DNA from: Chryseobacterium viscerum
Lineage (GTDB): Bacteria > Bacteroidota > Bacteroidia > Flavobacteriales > Weeksellaceae
Assembly (NCBI RefSeq): GCF_002899945.2
Contig: NZ_PPEG02000009.1
Coordinates: forward strand, 113,237-177,236
Length of the DNA stretch: 64,000 bases
Reading direction: 5' to 3'
In this document: positions 42,009-51,390 of the stretch, in pieces
Layout of the letters: every line of letters begins with the position of its first letter
Position numbering within the stretch: position 1 is the stretch's first letter
Translations under genes and position numbers: made by a program
The notes under the pieces: generated by a model
Databases searched by the model: none
Seen by the model: only the letters and a program-made list of their open reading frames with translations
What the model was told of the DNA's origin: nothing

Positions 42009-43787
42009 TTGAAATTGCAAAAGCAGCCTCTCCTCATTCTGGTAATATTTTTTATTCTTGGAATTCTTTTTCAGGATAAGATTCTACTGTCAGGAATTAT
42101 ATTTTATTTAGGTATTGCGATTTGCCTGGTTATACTCACCACCATATGTTTTCATTCTTATTTTCTGCACAAAATTAAAGTTATTTTACTTGCACTTTTG
42201 TTCTTTGGAACGGGGATTATTCTTCATGGTTATACTATTTCTTCAAGGGATGTTCATTTGCTGGTAAAGAAAAAAGAATCCGTTACTTTTAAAATCTCTC
42301 AAAAATTAAATTCTACTGAGAAATATAGAAAGTATGAAGGGGCAGCCAGGGTAAGAAATGGGGTTTTAAATTCAATTTTTTATATTCCTAAGGGTCATCA
42401 AGAGCTGGATTTTATCCATTACTATAAAGCTGAAGGGTATATAACATCACCAAAAGCGCCTCAATATGATTTTCAATTTAACTATTTTCAATACCTGAAA
42501 AGAAGACATATTGACTACCAGGTTTATCTTTCAGAAGAAATTGTATCTGCAGAACGGAATGATCTGACAATTCCAGATAAACTACGGCAATATAGACTTA
42601 CAGTTCTCAGGAAGATTGATAAAGCCGGAATGTCGGTGAAAACCAAAGAGTTTTTAAAAGGTATTATTCTGGCGGATCGTACAGAAATGGATGCGGATAC
42701 TATACTGGATTTCAATAGGTCCGGTTTGATTCATTTTTTGGCGATTTCCGGGACTCATATTGTGGTTATTTTTGGAATGGTTTACTTTTTACTGATCCAT
42801 TTTATTCCCCTAAGGTTCAGGAAATATGCAATTATTCTAAGCTTGTCTTTTATCTGGCTGTTTGCTGCTTTCATAGGATTTGGAAATTCTGTTTTGCGTT
42901 CGTGTATCATGCTGACGGTCTATTTTATATTTGTGTTGCTTCAGCGGAAACCCGATTTACTTCACTCCTTGGCATTATCAGCTTTTTGTATTTTAATTGG
43001 AGACACGCAGCAGCTTTTTGAGGTGGGATTTCAGCTTAGTTTTCTGGCCGTCTTGGGAATATATTGGTTGAATCAGCCTCTTTTGAAACATTTTCCAAAG
43101 CAGGATAATTATTTAAAAAAGATTCTCTTTAACACGATCACAATATCTTTATCAGCGCAGTTGGCAACGCTGCCTCTGGTATTGTATTATTTTCATCAGT
43201 TTTCATTCATCTCCATCATTGCAAATTTTGTTATCGTTCCTTTTTCTGAAATAATTATCGTTTTTTCATTCCTGATGACTGCTCTTTTTTCCTGTGGAAT
43301 TGACTTTGGGCTTATAAATGGAATATATGATTTCGTTATTCAGATATTGTTGAAAATGATCCATTGGTTTGCTGATATAGACTTATTATTCTTTGAAAAT
43401 ATCTCTATGAATGGGGTAGAGGTTCTCTCCGTGTCAGCAGTTATCTGTTTATTAAGGCCGGTCATCTTAAAATTTAATTTTAAAAATTCTATGAGATTAA
43501 TGATGGCTGTTGTTGTGTTTCTGATGATAAGAGTCGGAAGCAATGTCTTTGAAAATCAGAAAGAAGAGGTATTGGTTCATACCTTTAGTAAAAGCAAAAT
43601 TTTTTCAATAAAAAAAGGAAATAATGCTTGTTTCTGGATTTCAAATAGGGAAAATAAGACAAAGGTTTTACAGTATATTGTGAGGCCTTATTGCGCTTCC
43701 AGAAGAGTGGGGTATTTTGAAATAAAAACCTTTTTACCCTCTACTCAGCAAGTTGTTTTCAGAGATAAGGTGTATGATCTGAAATAA
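42009..43787 (+). CDS. comEC: ComEC/Rec2 family membrane protein
   Basis: The 592-aa membrane protein corresponds to the DNA-uptake channel of natural competence. An N-terminal DUF4131 region (about 1-170, with two or three helices) is followed by the Competence domain. This has LADRTEMDADTILDFNRSGLIHFLAISGTHIVVIFGM and an array of helices. The metallo-beta-lactamase domain of Bacillus ComEC is absent, which is usual in this phylum. The start is TTG: an in-frame TAA lies directly before it, the frame has no ATG before about codon 205, and AAGGA lies about 9 bases upstream. Confidence 0.9.
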   Translation: MKLQKQPLLILVIFFILGILFQDKILLSGIIFYLGIAICLVILTTICFHSYFLHKIKVILLALLFFGTGIILHGYTISSRDVHLLVKKKESVTFKISQKLNSTEKYRKYEGAARVRNGVLNSIFYIPKGHQELDFIHYYKAEGYITSPKAPQYDFQFNYFQYLKRRHIDYQVYLSEEIVSAERNDLTIPDKLRQYRLTVLRKIDKAGMSVKTKEFLKGIILADRTEMDADTILDFNRSGLIHFLAISGTHIVVIFGMVYFLLIHFIPLRFRKYAIILSLSFIWLFAAFIGFGNSVLRSCIMLTVYFIFVLLQRKPDLLHSLALSAFCILIGDTQQLFEVGFQLSFLAVLGIYWLNQPLLKHFPKQDNYLKKILFNTITISLSAQLATLPLVLYYFHQFSFISIIANFVIVPFSEIIIVFSFLMTALFSCGIDFGLINGIYDFVIQILLKMIHWFADIDLLFFENISMNGVEVLSVSAVICLLRPVILKFNFKNSMRLMMAVVVFLMIRVGSNVFENQKEEVLVHTFSKSKIFSIKKGNNACFWISNRENKTKVLQYIVRPYCASRRVGYFEIKTFLPSTQQVVFRDKVYDLK

Positions 43788-43901
43788 TGCTCTATAATTT
43801 ATACGTTTTCCTCCACTTATAATGTGTATCATTCTTATTTAGAAAGATTACAAACTGTCTAATTGTGAGATTTCTCACTTTTCGATCTTGTTAACATTTC
43901 T

Positions 43902-43909
43902 TAATTTTG
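43902..43909 (+). promoter_or_regulatory. -7 element of the sdh operon
   Basis: TAATTTTG, 24 bases before the sdhC ATG. A CTTG lies 11 bases upstream, closer than a usual -33 element. Confidence 0.45.
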
Positions 43910-43933
43910 TGGGAAATTCAAATTTAAACTTAT

Positions 43934-44596
43934 ATGGCAGGTTTAACGAGTTCTACGATAGGTAGAAAATACGCTATGGCATTATCAGCTCTGTTTTTGC
44001 TGGTTTTTCTTATACTGCATTTGACAACCAATTTGTTATCAGTTCTGAATAAGGATGCGTTCAATACAGCATCTGACTTTATGGGCTATAATCCTTTTGT
44101 GCAGTTCTTAATGCAGCCTATTCTTGGCTTTGCAGTAATTTTCCATTTTGCGATGGGATTTGTATTGGAGATCAAGAATAATAAAGCGCGTCCGGTAAAG
44201 TATGCAGCAAACAACGCATCAGTGAATTCTTCATGGATGTCCAGAAATATGATTATTTCAGGAGCTGTTATTTTAGCTTTCTTGGCGCTTCACTTATATG
44301 ATTTCTGGCTGCATGAAATTAATTACAAGTATGTGGACGGATTGACTCCTGATGCAGAACGTTTCTGGCCCGAGCTTCATGAGAAGTTTGCTGATCTTTG
44401 GAGAGTGGCTCTGTATGTGATCTCTTTTGTTCTATTGGGATTACACTTAGCTCATGGGTTTCAGTCTTCATTCCAGTCAATCGGAGCAAGACATCCAAAA
44501 TATACTCCGGTGATCAAAGCTTTCGGGAAATGGTATTCAATCATTATTCCTGCAGGATTTATCATCGTAGCAGTTTACCATTTTATAACTCAATAA
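43934..44596 (+). CDS. sdhC: succinate dehydrogenase cytochrome b subunit
   Basis: The 220-aa membrane anchor is of the single-subunit, di-heme b558 type (type B), with five helices and conserved His residues in ILHLTTN, FHFAMGF, LALHLYDFW and LGLHLAHGF. It passes electrons between the SdhB clusters and menaquinone. Operon order sdhC-sdhA-sdhB with gaps of 15 and 24 bases is standard in Bacteroidetes. The same enzyme family can run as fumarate reductase. Confidence 0.95.
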   Translation: MAGLTSSTIGRKYAMALSALFLLVFLILHLTTNLLSVLNKDAFNTASDFMGYNPFVQFLMQPILGFAVIFHFAMGFVLEIKNNKARPVKYAANNASVNSSWMSRNMIISGAVILAFLALHLYDFWLHEINYKYVDGLTPDAERFWPELHEKFADLWRVALYVISFVLLGLHLAHGFQSSFQSIGARHPKYTPVIKAFGKWYSIIIPAGFIIVAVYHFITQ

Positions 44597-44611
44597 TATC
44601 AATATACTAGT

Positions 44612-46624
44612 ATGAGTAAATTAGATTCAAGAATTCCAGCGGGTCCTCTTAAAGACAAGTGGAAAAATCATAAAGACCATATGAACCTTGTTGCACCAAA
44701 CAACAGAGATAAGATTGATATTATTGTTGTAGGTACAGGTTTGGCAGGAGGTTCTGCTGCAGCTACACTAGCTGAGCAAGGATATAACGTAAAAGCATTC
44801 TGCTACCAGGATTCTCCAAGAAGAGCACACTCTATTGCAGCTCAGGGAGGGATCAACGCAGCTAAGAATTACCAAGGTGATGGTGACTCTACTTACAGAT
44901 TGTTTTATGATACCATCAAAGGTGGTGACTATAGAGCAAGAGAAGCTAACGTTTACAGATTAGCTGAAGTTTCTGCAAATATTATTGACCAATGTGTTTC
45001 CCAAGGGGTTCCTTTCGGTAGAGATTACGGCGGTCAGCTAGATAACCGTTCATTTGGTGGGGTTCAGGTAAAAAGAACTTTCTATGCAAAAGGACAAACA
45101 GGACAGCAGTTATTATTAGGAGCATACTCTTCAATGAGCCGTCAGATCGGTAAAGGAAGAATCAAGATGTACAACCGTCATGAGATGCTAGATCTTGTTA
45201 TTGTTGACGGAAAAGCAAGAGGAATCATCGCAAGAAACCTTGTAACAGGTGAGATCGAAAGACACTCTGCTCACGCTGTAGTAATCGCTTCAGGAGGATA
45301 CGGAAACGTTTATTTCCTTTCTACCAATGCAATGGGATCCAATGTTTCTGCAGCTTGGAAGATCCACAAAAAAGGAGCGTATTTTGCAAACCCTTGTTAT
45401 GTACAGATACACCCTACTTGTATTCCTGTTCACGGAACGCAGCAGTCTAAACTTACTTTGATGTCTGAATCCCTTAGAAACTCAGGAAGAATTTGGGTTC
45501 CTAAGAAGATTGAAGATTCTGTAGCCATCAGAGATGGTAAATTGAGACCTGAAAATATTAAAGAAGAAGATAGAGATTATTATTTAGAAAGAAGATATCC
45601 TGCATTCGGAAACTTAGTACCTAGAGACGTTGCGTCTAGAGCTGGTAAAGAAAGATGTGATGCTGGTTTCGGAATCGAAAATAATGAAACGAAAGAAGGT
45701 GTTTACTTAGATTTCTCCACAGAGATCATCAAAAAAGGTAAAGAAGCCGCTATCGAAAAACATATTCATAATCCTACAGATCAGCAGATTTATGATTTAG
45801 GAAAAGCTTGGATTGAGGAGAAGTATGGTAACTTATTCGTTATGTACGAAAAAATTACTGCTGATGATCCTTACAAAACTCCAATGAAAATCTATCCTGC
45901 AGTTCACTATACAATGGGTGGTGTATGGGTTGATTATAACCTTCAGTCTACAATCCCTGGATGTTTCGTTGTTGGGGAGGCTAACTTCTCTGATCACGGA
46001 GCAAACAGATTGGGAGCTTCTGCTTTGATGCAAGGATTGGCGGATGGATATTTCGTTCTTCCTTACACGATTGCAGATTACCTTTCTGCAGATATCAGAA
46101 CGGGAACAATTCCTACTAATTCAGCAGCATTTGATGAAGCTGAAAAAGACATTAAAGGAAAAGTAGATTTCTTCTTAAATAATAAAGGAACACATTCTGT
46201 AGATCATTTCCATAAAAAACTAGGACACATCATGTGGAATAAAGTGGGGATGGGAAGAACTCCTGAAGGATTAAAAGAAGCTATTGCTGAAATTGCTCAG
46301 GTGAAAAAAGAATTTTGGGAAGATGTGAAAGTTCCTGGTGATGCTGATGGAATGAACACTGAGCTTGAAAAAGCATTCAGAGTGGCAGATTTTATCGAAC
46401 TAGGACAATTAATGGCTATCGATGCGTTACACAGAAATGAATCTTGTGGCGGACACTTCAGAGAAGATCATGCGACTCCTGAAGGTGAAGCAGAAAGAGA
46501 CGATGTCAACTTTAAATATGTAGGAGCTTGGGAATATCAGACTGATGATATCACAACAGAAGTTCTGCATAAAGAAGAGCTGATCTACGAAAACATTGAA
46601 GTTAAAGCAAGAAGTTACAAATAA
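44612..46624 (+). CDS. sdhA: succinate dehydrogenase/fumarate reductase flavoprotein subunit
   Basis: The 670-aa catalytic subunit oxidises succinate to fumarate. The FAD-binding Rossmann motif IIVVGTGLAGGSAAATLAEQG lies about residues 32-52. The HSIAAQGGINAAKNY motif holds the His that binds FAD covalently. The active-site region includes HPTCIP and HGANRLGASALMQG. Length is that of type B SdhA (about 650-670 aa). Central TCA-cycle and respiratory enzyme, membrane-bound through SdhC. Confidence 0.97.
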   Translation: MSKLDSRIPAGPLKDKWKNHKDHMNLVAPNNRDKIDIIVVGTGLAGGSAAATLAEQGYNVKAFCYQDSPRRAHSIAAQGGINAAKNYQGDGDSTYRLFYDTIKGGDYRAREANVYRLAEVSANIIDQCVSQGVPFGRDYGGQLDNRSFGGVQVKRTFYAKGQTGQQLLLGAYSSMSRQIGKGRIKMYNRHEMLDLVIVDGKARGIIARNLVTGEIERHSAHAVVIASGGYGNVYFLSTNAMGSNVSAAWKIHKKGAYFANPCYVQIHPTCIPVHGTQQSKLTLMSESLRNSGRIWVPKKIEDSVAIRDGKLRPENIKEEDRDYYLERRYPAFGNLVPRDVASRAGKERCDAGFGIENNETKEGVYLDFSTEIIKKGKEAAIEKHIHNPTDQQIYDLGKAWIEEKYGNLFVMYEKITADDPYKTPMKIYPAVHYTMGGVWVDYNLQSTIPGCFVVGEANFSDHGANRLGASALMQGLADGYFVLPYTIADYLSADIRTGTIPTNSAAFDEAEKDIKGKVDFFLNNKGTHSVDHFHKKLGHIMWNKVGMGRTPEGLKEAIAEIAQVKKEFWEDVKVPGDADGMNTELEKAFRVADFIELGQLMAIDALHRNESCGGHFREDHATPEGEAERDDVNFKYVGAWEYQTDDITTEVLHKEELIYENIEVKARSYK

Positions 46625-46648
46625 TCTCCAACCTATAAATAAATAATT

Positions 46649-47416
46649 ATGAGTGCAAAAAAAGGCCTTCATCTTACCCTAAAAATTTGGAGACAAAAAA
46701 ATAGCAAAACTAAAGGTCAGTTTGAGACCTACAAAATATCAGATGTTTCCACAGATTCTTCTTTCTTGGAAATGTTGGATATTCTGAACGAAAACATTAT
46801 CAAAGAAGGAAAAGAGCCTATCGCTTTCGATCACGACTGTCGTGAAGGAATTTGCGGTATGTGTTCTCTTTACATCAATGGTAGAGCACACGGTCCTGAT
46901 ACGGGTATCACAACCTGCCAGCTTCACATGAGAATGTTCAAAGATGGAGAAACGATCGTAATTGAACCTTGGAGAAGTGCTGCTTTCCCTGTTATCAAAG
47001 ACTTGATGGTAGACAGAAGCGCATTCGACAGAGTAATGGCAGCAGGAGGTTTCATCTCTGTGAATACTTCCGGTAATACATTGGATGCTAACGCAATTCC
47101 GGTTCCAAAAGAAGATGCAGACAAAGCAATGGACGCTGCTGCTTGTATCGGATGTGGAGCTTGTGTAGCGACATGTAAAAACGGATCTGCAATGCTATTT
47201 GTAGGAGCTAAAGTTTCTCAATATGCATTACTTCCTCAAGGGAGAGTAGAAGCGAAGAGAAGAGTTCTGAACATGGTAAAAGCTATGGACGAAGAAGGAT
47301 TCGGAAACTGTTCAAACACCGGAGCATGTGAAGTAGAATGTCCTAAAGGTATTTCTCTTGAAAACATCGCTAGAATGAACAGAGAATATATGGCTGCTCT
47401 TGTAGATCAAGGATAG
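46649..47416 (+). CDS. sdhB: succinate dehydrogenase iron-sulfur subunit
   Basis: The 255-aa subunit carries electrons from FAD to quinone through three clusters. The [2Fe-2S] motif is CREGICGMC with a later TTC. The C-terminal ferredoxin part has CIGCGACVATC ([4Fe-4S]) and CSNTGACEVECPKGI ([3Fe-4S] type). All expected cysteines are present. It is the last gene of sdhCAB and is closed by a good terminator. Confidence 0.97.
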   Translation: MSAKKGLHLTLKIWRQKNSKTKGQFETYKISDVSTDSSFLEMLDILNENIIKEGKEPIAFDHDCREGICGMCSLYINGRAHGPDTGITTCQLHMRMFKDGETIVIEPWRSAAFPVIKDLMVDRSAFDRVMAAGGFISVNTSGNTLDANAIPVPKEDADKAMDAAACIGCGACVATCKNGSAMLFVGAKVSQYALLPQGRVEAKRRVLNMVKAMDEEGFGNCSNTGACEVECPKGISLENIARMNREYMAALVDQG

Positions 47417-47436
47417 AATTGATTCAAATACATAAA

Positions 47437-47468
47437 AAATCGCCTTCATTTTTGGAGGCGATTTTTTT
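47437..47468 (+). terminator. terminator after sdhB
   Basis: AAATCGCCT/AGGCGATTT stem followed by seven T. Confidence 0.9.
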
Positions 47469-47539
47469 ATGAAAGGCATAGCCTTGTTAAAGTTTGTTAA
47501 CTTATTGATAGATTTGAGTCATTCTTTATTTAATAAGTA

Positions 47540-47547
47540 TATATTTG
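47540..47547 (+). promoter_or_regulatory. isolated -7-like element in the sdhB/TlpA-like gap
   Basis: TATATTTG, about 180 bases before the next gene, with no clear -33 partner and no reading frame just behind it. The 309-base gap otherwise holds only the sdhB terminator and the second element at 47699. Confidence 0.25.
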
Positions 47548-47698
47548 AAGGGTAGTTGAATCGTTTTTTCAAAAACTTTCAAAAACGTCTTACCGTGACA
47601 AAAGAGAACCATGAAATAATTGGAATATCCCTTTTGAACCGTAATAATAAAATTTTTAAAAAAAATAATTAGTGTGAATTAACAAGCCCTAAAAAGCT

Positions 47699-47706
47699 TA
47701 TTTTTG
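47699..47706 (+). promoter_or_regulatory. -7 element of the TlpA-like gene
   Basis: TATTTTTG, 19 bases before the ATG at 47726. Confidence 0.5.
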
Positions 47707-47725
47707 TGTAATATTAAAAATTGAA

Positions 47726-49267
47726 ATGAAAAAATATCTTTTATTGTTTATCATCACAGTTTTTGTGATGTCTTGTTCAAAAAAAGTAGAAGTAAAAGGG
47801 AAAATTACCGGAAGCTCATCATTAGAAAGAATTGAATTTGTAGAAGCTTCAGGAGTAGGAACCCTGCCTTTGGTTAATATTGGTTTAGATAAAGACGGAA
47901 ATTTCTCAGGAAACTTCGATGCTCCTAAAGACGGAATGTATGTAATCAACTATGCAGGCAGACAAAACCTGATCTATCTTGAAGGAGGACAAAAAGTAAA
48001 TATTTCAGGAAACGGAACTACTTTCCCAAGTGAATACGTAATTACTGGAGACGCTAAAAAGAATAATGATTTCCTTACAGCAACTATGAAATTCCTTGCA
48101 GAGTACGGTAGCAAAGTGAACTTAGGAGCATTAATGGGTGGAGACGAAGCAGCTTTTCTAAAAGGGATGCATAAAGTTGAAGCAGACATTAATAAAAATG
48201 TTGATGATCTTGCAAAGAAAAACAACCCAAGCAAAGGGCTTTTAGAGTGGAAGAAAAACGACGTGAAAGTAACTATTCTTAACCTGCTTGCTAACTATGA
48301 AATGTCTCACGGACCAATGTCAGGGAATCCATCTTATAAGGCTTCTAAAGCTTTCAAAGATTACGAAACTCAATTGGAAACTGACAAAGAAGCGATGGTG
48401 AAAACGATCCCTCTTTACAGACAATATCTTCTTGTAAAAATGACTCCTGATTTTCAGAAGTATGCAGAAGCAAACAGCAAAGGGAAAACCGGAGTTACAA
48501 CTTCTGAGATGTTCGCTCAATATTTAAAAACTAAGAAAGATTTATCTCAGACTGCAAAAGATTATCTTTTAGCGTTTGTAATGGCTCAGGCTGATATTCA
48601 TCCAACAAGCCCAGCGGCAAACATTGACAAGATTAAAAAAATCATCGATTCAGATATCAAAGATGCTACTATTAAAAGTGACCTTTTAAAAATGCAGGTA
48701 GCAATTACAGGACTTAAAATTGGAGAAGCAGCTCCAGATGTAGCTTTAACAAAACAGGACGGAAAAGCGTATAAGCTTTCTGAAAACAAAGGAAAACCTT
48801 ATATGGTATTCTTCTATGCTTCATGGAATCCTTATATCAGCGAAGCTACAGTACCTGTATTAAAAGAAGTAGTAAACTTCTACAAATCTAAAATGAATTT
48901 TGTATTTGTAAACGTAGACGATACAAAAGATCAGTTTATTAAAACAAGCAATTCTCTTTTAAAAGGAATTCAAGGAGTAAATGTTTACGGAGAAGGAGGT
49001 CTTAATTCTGATATTGCCAAGAAATATGGTGTATACGGATTCAAATTACCTTGCTTTGTGATCATCGATAAAGACGGTAAAATTGCCAGCAGATCTTTTG
49101 TGAATCTTGGTGAGCAGGAACTGGTAACAGTTCTTGATAAGCAGACTGGGCTTTCTGCTCCGAAAGCACAACCCAATGTGCAGATGCAGCCACAATTACA
49201 GCTTGACCCTTCTGCAATGCAGCAAGCTCCACAACCTGCAAATCCGCAGCCGGCTCCAACAAAATAA
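47726..49267 (+). CDS. TlpA-like thioredoxin-fold lipoprotein without active-site cysteines
   Basis: The 513-aa precursor has a lipoprotein signal with lipobox VMSC. An N-terminal DUF4369-like beta domain (about 20-115) and a long helical middle precede a thioredoxin-like domain (about 330-475). In this domain GEAAPDVALTKQDGKAYKLSENKGKPYMVFFYASW is followed by NPYI where a CxxC would be. Both redox cysteines are missing, so it is unlikely to be a disulfide reductase. A Pro/Gln/Met-rich tail (about 485-513) follows. It is probably envelope-anchored with a binding or structural role. Confidence 0.88.
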   Translation: MKKYLLLFIITVFVMSCSKKVEVKGKITGSSSLERIEFVEASGVGTLPLVNIGLDKDGNFSGNFDAPKDGMYVINYAGRQNLIYLEGGQKVNISGNGTTFPSEYVITGDAKKNNDFLTATMKFLAEYGSKVNLGALMGGDEAAFLKGMHKVEADINKNVDDLAKKNNPSKGLLEWKKNDVKVTILNLLANYEMSHGPMSGNPSYKASKAFKDYETQLETDKEAMVKTIPLYRQYLLVKMTPDFQKYAEANSKGKTGVTTSEMFAQYLKTKKDLSQTAKDYLLAFVMAQADIHPTSPAANIDKIKKIIDSDIKDATIKSDLLKMQVAITGLKIGEAAPDVALTKQDGKAYKLSENKGKPYMVFFYASWNPYISEATVPVLKEVVNFYKSKMNFVFVNVDDTKDQFIKTSNSLLKGIQGVNVYGEGGLNSDIAKKYGVYGFKLPCFVIIDKDGKIASRSFVNLGEQELVTVLDKQTGLSAPKAQPNVQMQPQLQLDPSAMQQAPQPANPQPAPTK

Positions 49268-49287
49268 TAAACTTTAACACAGTATAG

Positions 49288-49316
49288 AAACCTTATCTTC
49301 GGATAAGGTTTTTTTT
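49288..49316 (+). terminator. terminator after the TlpA-like gene
   Basis: AAACCTTATC/GATAAGGTTT stem with a TTCG loop, followed by T8. Confidence 0.92.
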
Positions 49317-49320
49317 ATTG

Positions 49321-49328
49321 TATTTTTG
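49321..49328 (+). promoter_or_regulatory. -7 element upstream of rlmD
   Basis: TATTTTTG lies directly behind the previous terminator and about 100 bases before the rlmD ATG. The -33 position is occupied by the terminator hairpin. Confidence 0.35.
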
Positions 49329-49427
49329 CAAACGAAATTGGAACTGAAAGGTTTTAAAGTTTATTAGAAAAAATAGAAAATAGATGAAGTATAGAGTAGA
49401 AAGCTGTCTTCGTCACAAGAAATTGAT

Positions 49428-50834
49428 ATGAGAAAGAAGAAAGATGTAATTCTTGAAAATATAAAGCTTTTCGCAGCAGGAGCGAAAGGTGTGGCTATCG
49501 GAAAAACTGAAGAAGGGAAAACTGTTTTGGTTTCCGGTGCGATTCCCGGAGACGTTGTAAATGCAAGAGTTAAAAAATCAAAGTCAAAATATTTTGAGGC
49601 TGAAGTAAAAGAAATCGTTGAGAAATCACCATTCAGAGTTGATCCAAAATGTATTCACTTCGGAACTTGTGGTGGGTGCAAATGGCAGAATATGAGCTAC
49701 GAAAAGCAGCTTGATTTTAAACAAGAAGAAGTTTACAATAATATTAAAAGAATCGGAGGAATTGAAGATTTTGAAACGGTTCCAATTTTAGGCGCTGAAG
49801 AACAATATTTCTACAGAAATAAAATGGAATTTTCTTTTTCTAATGCAAGATGGTTGACTCAATACGAAATCAGTTCTGAAGAAAACTTCGGAAGCAGAGA
49901 TGCGCTTGGTTTCCATATTCCGGGAATGTGGAGCAAGATTTTAGATTTAAAAGAATGTTTCCTTCAGGAAGATCCGTCGAATGCCATTCGTTTGGCAGTC
50001 AAAAAATTTGCTGAGAATAAAGGGCTAGATTTCTTTGATGTGAGAGAGCAGAAAGGTTTCCTGAGAACTTTAATGATGAGACAAAACTCTAAAGGAGAAT
50101 GGATGGTTTTATTCCAGCTTTACAGAGAAGAAAAAGAAAACCGCACTCAGCTTTTTGATTATTTGTTGGAGCAGTTTCCACAGATAAAAACATTGGTGTA
50201 TGCCATTAATCCTAAACAGAATGATTCTATTTATGATTTAAATATCAACGTGTATTTCGGAGAAGGTTACCTTATGGAAGAAATGGACGGATTGAAGTTT
50301 AAAATAGGACCAAAATCTTTCTTTCAAACCAATTACAAACAAGCTTTAGAATTATATAGAAAAACGCTTGAATTTGCCGATCTAAAAGGTGATGAAGTTG
50401 TTTACGATTTATACACAGGAACTGGAACGATTGCTCAATATGTGGCAAGAAATGCAAAACAGGTTATCGGAATCGAATCTGTTCAGGAAGCAATCGATGC
50501 GGCAATTGAACATGCTGAACTGAATGGTTTAACCAATACAACTTTCTATTGTGGAGATATGAAAAACGTCTTTAATGACGAGTTTTTAGAAAATCATCCA
50601 AAAGCAGATGTTTTGATTACAGATCCACCAAGAGACGGAATGCACCAGAAGGTAGTAGAGCAGATCTTAAAGCTTTCACCGGAAAAAGTAGTTTATGTAA
50701 GCTGCAACTCGGCAACGCAGGCGAGAGACCTTGCTTTGATGAAAGATCACTATACTTTAGTGAAAATACTTCCGGTAGATATGTTCCCACAAACACACCA
50801 TGTTGAGAACATTGCATTGCTGATTAAAAAATAA
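49428..50834 (+). CDS. rlmD: 23S rRNA (uracil-5-)-methyltransferase RlmD/TrmA family
   Basis: The 468-aa SAM-dependent enzyme makes 5-methyluridine in 23S rRNA. An N-terminal TRAM RNA-binding domain (about 1-65) precedes cysteines 75, 81 and 84 (CIHFGTCGGCKW), which with a fourth in LKECFLQ bind a [4Fe-4S] cluster. The SAM site is YDLYTGTGTIAQYVA. DPPRDGM and the nucleophile Cys in VYVSCNSATQARDL complete the catalytic set. Whether the target is U1939 or another uridine cannot be read. Followed by DUF6452 and DUF6048 genes, a common flavobacterial order. Confidence 0.93.
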   Translation: MRKKKDVILENIKLFAAGAKGVAIGKTEEGKTVLVSGAIPGDVVNARVKKSKSKYFEAEVKEIVEKSPFRVDPKCIHFGTCGGCKWQNMSYEKQLDFKQEEVYNNIKRIGGIEDFETVPILGAEEQYFYRNKMEFSFSNARWLTQYEISSEENFGSRDALGFHIPGMWSKILDLKECFLQEDPSNAIRLAVKKFAENKGLDFFDVREQKGFLRTLMMRQNSKGEWMVLFQLYREEKENRTQLFDYLLEQFPQIKTLVYAINPKQNDSIYDLNINVYFGEGYLMEEMDGLKFKIGPKSFFQTNYKQALELYRKTLEFADLKGDEVVYDLYTGTGTIAQYVARNAKQVIGIESVQEAIDAAIEHAELNGLTNTTFYCGDMKNVFNDEFLENHPKADVLITDPPRDGMHQKVVEQILKLSPEKVVYVSCNSATQARDLALMKDHYTLVKILPVDMFPQTHHVENIALLIKK

Positions 50835-50913
50835 ATTTATTTAAATTTGAATTTTAAATCTTAATATGAAACGTCAGTTCCATCTGACTCAATTAAAAAA
50901 TAAAAATGTACAG

Positions 50914-51390
50914 ATGAAGTACTTTAAATTTCTCATAGCGATCTGTTTTTTAGGAATGCTTTTTTCCTGTGGAGGAGATGATGATATCTGCGAAAGTGGT
51001 GAAGGAACTCCCAGAATGAAGGTTGCTTTCAGATCACTATCAACTGGAAAGGAAATGACTGTGGATACACTATATGTAGCAGTAGACTATGGTGCAGGAA
51101 AAGTGGATCTGGGTAAACTTGTAAACATTGATTCCAGACTAATTCCTTTACGCGTGGATAACTCGCCTTATACAGACGTTTATTTCAAAGTTAGAGTTAA
51201 AGGAGTAGAATCTAAAGTAAGGGTCAATTATACTACAAAGTCGACCTATGTATCTCCAGGATGTGGGATCAAGAAGTCTTATGAGAATTTAACTTCAGAA
51301 TTAGTAACTCCGAATCCTGTTCAAAAGGTAGAAATCGGACAAAATCAAATAGAGAATGAAGACAAGACTAATCTTTACCTTTCTTTTTAG
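50914..51390 (+). CDS. DUF6452 family lipoprotein
   Basis: The 158-aa precursor has a lipoprotein signal with lipobox LFSC, then GGDDD, an acidic stretch like surface-lipoprotein export signals of Bacteroidetes. The beta-rich body (FRSLSTGKEMTVDTLYVAVDYG and YVSPGCGIKKSYENL) fits DUF6452. Function unknown. An upstream ATG at 50866 adds 16 residues in front of the signal peptide and is less likely. The last 35 bases overlap the start of the next gene, so the two are coupled. Confidence 0.8.
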   Translation: MKYFKFLIAICFLGMLFSCGGDDDICESGEGTPRMKVAFRSLSTGKEMTVDTLYVAVDYGAGKVDLGKLVNIDSRLIPLRVDNSPYTDVYFKVRVKGVESKVRVNYTTKSTYVSPGCGIKKSYENLTSELVTPNPVQKVEIGQNQIENEDKTNLYLSF

